Shown here: piece by piece, positions 60,875 through 64,000 of the stretch | Numbering within the stretch: position 1 is the stretch's first letter | Layout of the letters: each line of letters starts with the position of its first letter | Assembly: GCA_021464245.1 (NCBI GenBank) | Contig: JADCRB010000068.1 | Location: 14,113,351 to 14,177,350, forward strand | Source: Carallia brachiata | Taxonomy: Eukaryota; Streptophyta; Magnoliopsida; Malpighiales; Rhizophoraceae | Length of the DNA: 64,000 bases | Reading direction: 5' to 3' | Notes under the pieces: model-generated | What the model was told of the DNA's origin: nothing | The model's input: the letters and a program-made list of their open reading frames with translations, nothing else | The model's database searches: none | Made by a program: the position numbers and the translations under genes

Positions 60875-61645
60875 TGTAAAGCGTAAATTTTGAGACTAAA
60901 ACAATTAAACTCAAAATACAAAAATAAATTACAAATTAAAAGTTGTAAAAATAAAAGAAAATTTACGTGGGGTCGATCTCCGTAGATCCTCCGATTAGTG
61001 TTCCTTTTTTGACTCCGTCAAGGGCTGCACGAGCTTGATCTTGACAGAAATATTTTTCACTGCTTTTTCTTGAACTGGGTAGACTGAAACCGGATCTGAT
61101 TTGGACGTTTTGACTACGGTTAAGAACCGCAGAGACCTGATTTGAACCTATCTGACTTAATTTCACCGAGGGTCGAAGGGACTTATTCTCGGATGAGCTG
61201 CCTGGATTTTGCTGAGGGCCGTATGAGGCTTAATCCCAGCCGGATTTGTAGTAATTTGATATTTTTAGATCTATATTCTCAGAAATTCAGATTTAGAGCG
61301 ATCGGAGAATATAAATCTAAAAATAACTTTGGAAATGGAAACAGCAAATTTTTTGGGTCTTACTCCTGAAATATCTCTAAAAAAGGAGTTAGGAGAGTAT
61401 ACTGCAGAGTAAAAGCACGTAAGAAAAGGAGAAATTTTCTTTTTCTCTCAAATTCTCTGGATTTTTCTGTTTACAGATTTGTTGAATGTGTTTTGAACTG
61501 AGGGGCAGAGGCCTATTTATAGGGTTCCTTAAGGAATCTTTTTTTTTGAAAATATTTTTCAAAGTTGGCGTTGCCGACTTTGAAATCGGCAACGCCAATT
61601 TTGACTTTTCCTTTTTTTTTTTTTTTTTTGAAAAGGATGTTTACA
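60875..61645 (-). repeat. 3' LTR of Gypsy copy 2
   Basis: Starts TGTAAAGCGTAAATTTTGAG and ends TGTTTACA. It aligns with the LTRs at 12124 and 17357 (TGGGGTCGATCTCCGT...GATCCTCCGATTA, TATTTATAGG). The region 61555-61605 is different from copy 1 and forms a strong hairpin (see finding). Confidence 0.85.
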
Positions 61646-61663
61646 AATGCCCCCACTTCAAGG
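61646..61663 (-). other. Polypurine tract of Gypsy copy 2
   Basis: The sense strand reads CCTTGAAGTGGGGGCATT, abutting the 3' LTR start TGTAAACA. It primes plus-strand synthesis and fixes the LTR boundary. Confidence 0.8.
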
Positions 61664-62596
61664 GTCGGTAAGGAAGAATTTTACAGCAATGATCCGAACC
61701 GAGTCTTGAACTCTAGTTTGAAACTTGGAAACGTCCTGATGAACATTGAATCCTGGAGTCTTCTATCTTTGACCATGCCTGCTGTTGTTGGATCGCAATA
61801 GGAACCCGATACGATCTTGAGAAAATTAGCAGCCCAGCCAATATAAAAATTGACATTCTGCCTCCAGGTGCGTTCGAGCTTCCATAGCCCGCAAAGGATT
61901 TTTTATATGTCTTAAAGTTTCAGAGCTCTGGTGAGGATGATCCGGTAGGCAAAGAACTTGAACCTCCCCAAGAGGAAGGCCCAGCACTTTGGAACTTTAA
62001 GACCTGCGCACAGAGAGACGGGTTATGGTGATGATTCCCGAATCTGCTTCGACGTAAGGAGAGTAGTTGGAACTTCCCTGCACGTCGCTGCATTTGTAGA
62101 TCTAGGAGGACGATCAGAACTTCTCGGCTCGCTGCGATAGATGTGAACTAAGGAGAGTAGTTGGAACTCCATGACACCGATGGCGTTGGAGAATGAGTTT
62201 CGAGGGTTTCTAGGGATCCCTCGAGAAAGACTACTCCTTCTTTTCTTAACTCGTGCGCCTCCAACTTCTTGATCAAAGAACTTCCTGAGACAAGTGCAGA
62301 GACTAACCATTTTTCTTTTGAGAAAGAAGAGCTGAGGGGTGAGTATTACAACTCGGGAATGCAATATATATATACATACGATAGAGTTTTTTTTTTTTTT
62401 TTTTGAAAAGTCAAAAAGAAGGTACGCAGAATCGAGTAGGGACGTGGATGTCCCTTTCCTGCATAAGAGACAAAAGAGGCAGCGGCTGACGCGTGACACG
62501 AAAGTCGTTACCGTGTGTTGCAGAAGTCGTGCCGTGTGCTGCAGAAGTCGTTACCTTGTGCTGCCAAAGTCGTTGTACCTTATCTTGTCGGCCGTC
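61664..62596 (-). other. Region between WOX stop and 3' LTR, copy 2
   Basis: Holds two copies of AAGGAGAGTAGTTGGAACT about 90 bases apart (about 62056 and 62147), both also recognisable in copy 1 (about 13190 and 13275). A 158-residue minus frame (62023-62499) has no recognised family, and copy 1 keeps only patches (REVPTTLLTS.QI). Probably 3' untranslated, though a second small protein cannot be excluded. Confidence 0.45.
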
Positions 62597-63208
62597 CTAG
62601 CGGGGCCCAAGGCGCAGCTCCAAGTCAAGCTCGGCCTCGTCTGGTGGGCCGATGATGTTGACGTCGCTTTCCGGCTGGTTGATGCTGCCGGAATATTCTG
62701 GAAATAGAGGCAAAATTTCGCCGGAATGACTCCTTTCTGCTAGAAAAATTCCTCCTAGACTTAAGTACCTAGGAGGGATGAATCCTTGGCTGACTCCGTA
62801 AGACCACCAGGACCAGCATGCATTTTCCCATGGGCTACGGCTTTGATGAACATACCGTGGAGAGACCATTGCAGTGGAAGAACTCGGACCTGCTTCATTT
62901 GAGGGCGAAGCTGTACCAGTGGGATTTACTATCGGAACGACAGACTGTTCTTTGGAAGAAGCAGTTCTCAGTGCTGGTTTCTTTCTGCTTCTTCGATTCT
63001 GGAACCAATAAAACACATTTTTTCCTTCGATTGCCCCGAGCGGGCGCAATCGTGAGACAAGTTGGTAAATTTGAGATGCATTAGGAATAATACCTCCATT
63101 GTTGTGGAAGACTTCCTCCAAAATTTGCAATTGTGCCATGGTCGGTTGCCACCTTGTGCGAGGTGATCTTTCTTCTCCCTTGTCTTGAGCTTCTGCAACT
63201 GGTTCCAT
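62597..63208 (-). CDS. WUSCHEL-related homeobox (WOX) protein encoded inside a Gypsy retrotransposon, 203 aa
   Basis: Intronless frame from ATG (63206-63208) to TAG (62597-62599). Residues about 16-78 form a WOX-type homeodomain: RTRWQPTMAQLQILEEVFHN, then NNGG, helix 2 VSRLRPLGAIEGKN and recognition helix VFYWFQNRRSRKK, including the GKNVFYWFQN core specific to this family. Residues 164-171 (EILPLFPE) match the WUS box (TLxLFPxx), and residues 194-200 (LDLELRL) give an LxLxL EAR-like repression motif. Homeodomain, WUS box and EAR follow the order of WUS itself. WUS-clade proteins are nuclear regulators of stem cells, acting mostly as repressors. Host WUS-type genes usually have introns; their absence here fits capture through RNA. 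The frame is open although nearby integrase is frameshifted. Confidence 0.9.
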   Translation of the reverse strand: MEPVAEAQDKGEERSPRTRWQPTMAQLQILEEVFHNNGGIIPNASQIYQLVSRLRPLGAIEGKNVFYWFQNRRSRKKPALRTASSKEQSVVPIVNPTGTASPSNEAGPSSSTAMVSPRYVHQSRSPWENACWSWWSYGVSQGFIPPRYLSLGGIFLAERSHSGEILPLFPEYSGSINQPESDVNIIGPPDEAELDLELRLGPR

Positions 63209-63335
63209 CTTTCCTGTGGTAGAGGAGCAAAGGTCTGGTGTGTGGTGAAGATCGGTTGAGACTGATGCTAAGTTTCAGACTCAAACCCTCCGTCGCTTTT
63301 ATATTTTTGGGCCGTTCACAGTTTATACTCATGCG
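63209..63335 (-). promoter_or_regulatory. Putative internal promoter and 5' UTR of the retrotransposon WOX gene
   Basis: The sense strand has GTGAACGGCCCAAAAATATA then AAAGCGACGG: a GGCCCA motif (63308-63313 on the plus strand as TGGGCC) directly followed by a TATA box (63297-63307), about 95 bases before the ATG. The start context is AAAGATGG. The block is conserved in copy 1 (14420-14525). Confidence 0.5.
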
Positions 63336-63339
63336 GGAC

Positions 63340-63650
63340 AGGAGTTGGATTGGATTTTGAACTTGGGTTCTGGACTGTGTTTGGGACTTGAAATTTTTTG
63401 GTTTTGGGCTTTGGATTGGTTTTGGGTCGAGTGTTTGAGTTTCTAGACTTGGATTTTTGGATTTGGGTCGAGTGTTTGGGTTTTAGACTTGGACTTTTGG
63501 ATTTGGGTTCTGGACTGTGTTTGAAACTTGGAATTTTTTGGGTTTTGGGTTTTCGCTTGGACTTTCAGATCGGGACTTCCGAACTTTTTTTTTTTTTTTT
63601 TGATTTTTTTTTTTTTTTTTTTTTTTTGATTTATTTTTTTCATATTTACA
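63340..63650 (-). repeat. Degenerate GGGTTT/GGATTTGG tract plus poly-T (copy 2)
   Basis: Repeated words GACTTGGA, TTTTTGGATTTGGGT and CGAGTGTTTGGGTTTT, then T-runs (63585-63640). Mirrors 14526-14870 in copy 1. Confidence 0.75.
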
Positions 63651-63690
63651 CATAATACTGTTTCAGAAATTTACCATTGATCGGGTCGAT

Positions 63691-64000
63691 TCAGACGCCT
63701 TCTTGGCCTGACAGCATGTAAGCGTTGTGAGTGTAGGCCTCCTGCACTAAGTATGGCCCGTCCCATTTGGAAGTAAGCTTGTCACCAGGCCGATGCTTCA
63801 TGTTGATGGGCCGTCGCACTGCAAGAACAAGGTTTCCAACTTGAAAAGATCGAGGCGGACCCTGCGGTTGAACGTGTTGGTGAGCCGGGCTTGGTAGCAC
63901 TCAAGTTGCTGTTGTGCTTCGAGCCTCCTTTCATCGAGAGCTTCTAACTCATCCAGACGTAGGCGAGCATTCTCCTCCTGTGTGAGTCCTTCCAGAACAG
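63691..64000 (-). pseudogene. Ty3/Gypsy integrase C-terminus (copy 2), frameshifted
   Basis: 63900-63691 encodes RSFQVGNLVLAVRRPINMK, GDKLTSKWDGPYLVQEAYT and NAYMLSGQEGV before TGA: the C-terminal (GPY-type) end of Gypsy integrase. Upstream, 64000-63862 gives ENARLRLDELEALDERRLEA then QQLECYQARL in another frame. The join near 63858-63863 appears to lack one base (CGCC.TCGA). So the polyprotein is broken here, or the sequence has a one-base error. Confidence 0.85.

Larger units (their letters stand above)
60875..64000 (-). mobile_element. Ty3/Gypsy LTR retrotransposon carrying an intact WUSCHEL-type gene (copy 2, cut by the window end)
   Basis: In sense (minus) order from the window edge: integrase C-terminus (63691-64000), low-complexity leader, promoter-like block, WOX ORF (62597-63208), untranslated region, polypurine tract and 3' LTR (60875-61645). 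Every block pairs in order and orientation with copy 1 (12124-18086). Gag and the 5' LTR should lie beyond 64000. Confidence 0.88.

Noticed and set aside
62023..62499. 158-residue minus-strand frame downstream of WOX as a second cargo gene
   Set aside because: Contains poly-Lys from a T-run and is only patchily matched in copy 1; kept as untranslated region.
63443..63655. Open frames on both strands over the GGGTTT/T-run tract
   Set aside because: Pure low complexity; products are Lys/Asn or Phe/Leu/Gly repeats.
1..64000. Use of TAG as a sense codon, suggested by the double-TAG RLP
   Set aside because: The JmjC and WOX ORFs end properly at TAG, and pseudogenes are common here; nonsense mutation is the simple explanation.
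1..64000. CRISPR arrays, operons or other prokaryotic features
   Set aside because: No regular spacer arrays; spliced genes and plant retroelements show a plant nuclear genome.

Overview
This is a window of a plant nuclear genome, almost certainly a dicot. It is AT-rich, has introns with GT-AG borders, and carries Cf-9-type receptor-like protein (RLP) sequences, a plant JmjC demethylase end, a plant GT14 glycosyltransferase, tRNA-derived SINEs, hAT elements and Ty1/Copia and Ty3/Gypsy LTR retrotransposons. The species cannot be fixed from the sequence. Only two host genes look functional: the last two exons of a KDM3/JMJ25-type histone demethylase at the left edge (46-328, + strand) and a complete ten-exon BC10-like GT14 glycosyltransferase (44725-48181, + strand). 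Everything else is repeats, decayed genes or AT-rich filler.

Layout. 0-0.5 kb: JMJ25 3' end. 0.7-1.4 kb: hAT-type MITE. 5-12 kb: remains of an RLP cluster, with a 5'-truncated RLP pseudogene (about 6.5-8.3 kb, minus) and duplicated flanking blocks. 12.1-18.1 kb: an old Ty3/Gypsy element (minus) with both LTRs, gag, an integrase tail and a WUSCHEL-type homeobox relic. 18.9 kb: SINE with a target site duplication (TSD). 21.6-24.5 kb: nearly full-length RLP (minus) broken by two in-frame TAG codons. 24.6-26.0 kb: amplified RLP 5' flanks plus a signal-peptide fragment. 26.0-29.3 kb: Copia 5' LTR plus degenerate gag. 32.3-34.6 kb: complete non-autonomous LTR element with TSD CACCG. 34.7-37.7 kb: RLP C-terminal fragments and SINEs. 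38.3-41.5 kb: BED/DUF659/hAT transposase pseudogene (minus) interrupted by a hAT MITE. 44.3-48.2 kb: GT14 gene. 48.7-56.8 kb: small transposons with clear TSDs, a poly-A retroposon and a 1.3 kb pyrimidine array. 57-60.8 kb: no gene seen. 60.9-64.0 kb: a second, younger Gypsy element of the same family (3' LTR at 60875-61645), running off the window.

The main discovery candidate is the Gypsy family seen twice, at 12-18 kb and 61-64 kb. Between the integrase end and the 3' LTR, in sense orientation, both copies carry a gene for a WUSCHEL-clade homeodomain protein. In the right copy it is an uninterrupted intronless 203-codon ORF with a WOX homeodomain, a WUS-box-like motif and a C-terminal LxLxL (EAR-like) motif, preceded by a conserved TATA-containing segment. 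The left copy is decayed but keeps all three modules across shifted frames. This looks like a retrotransposon family that captured a stem-cell transcription factor and vertically maintained it.
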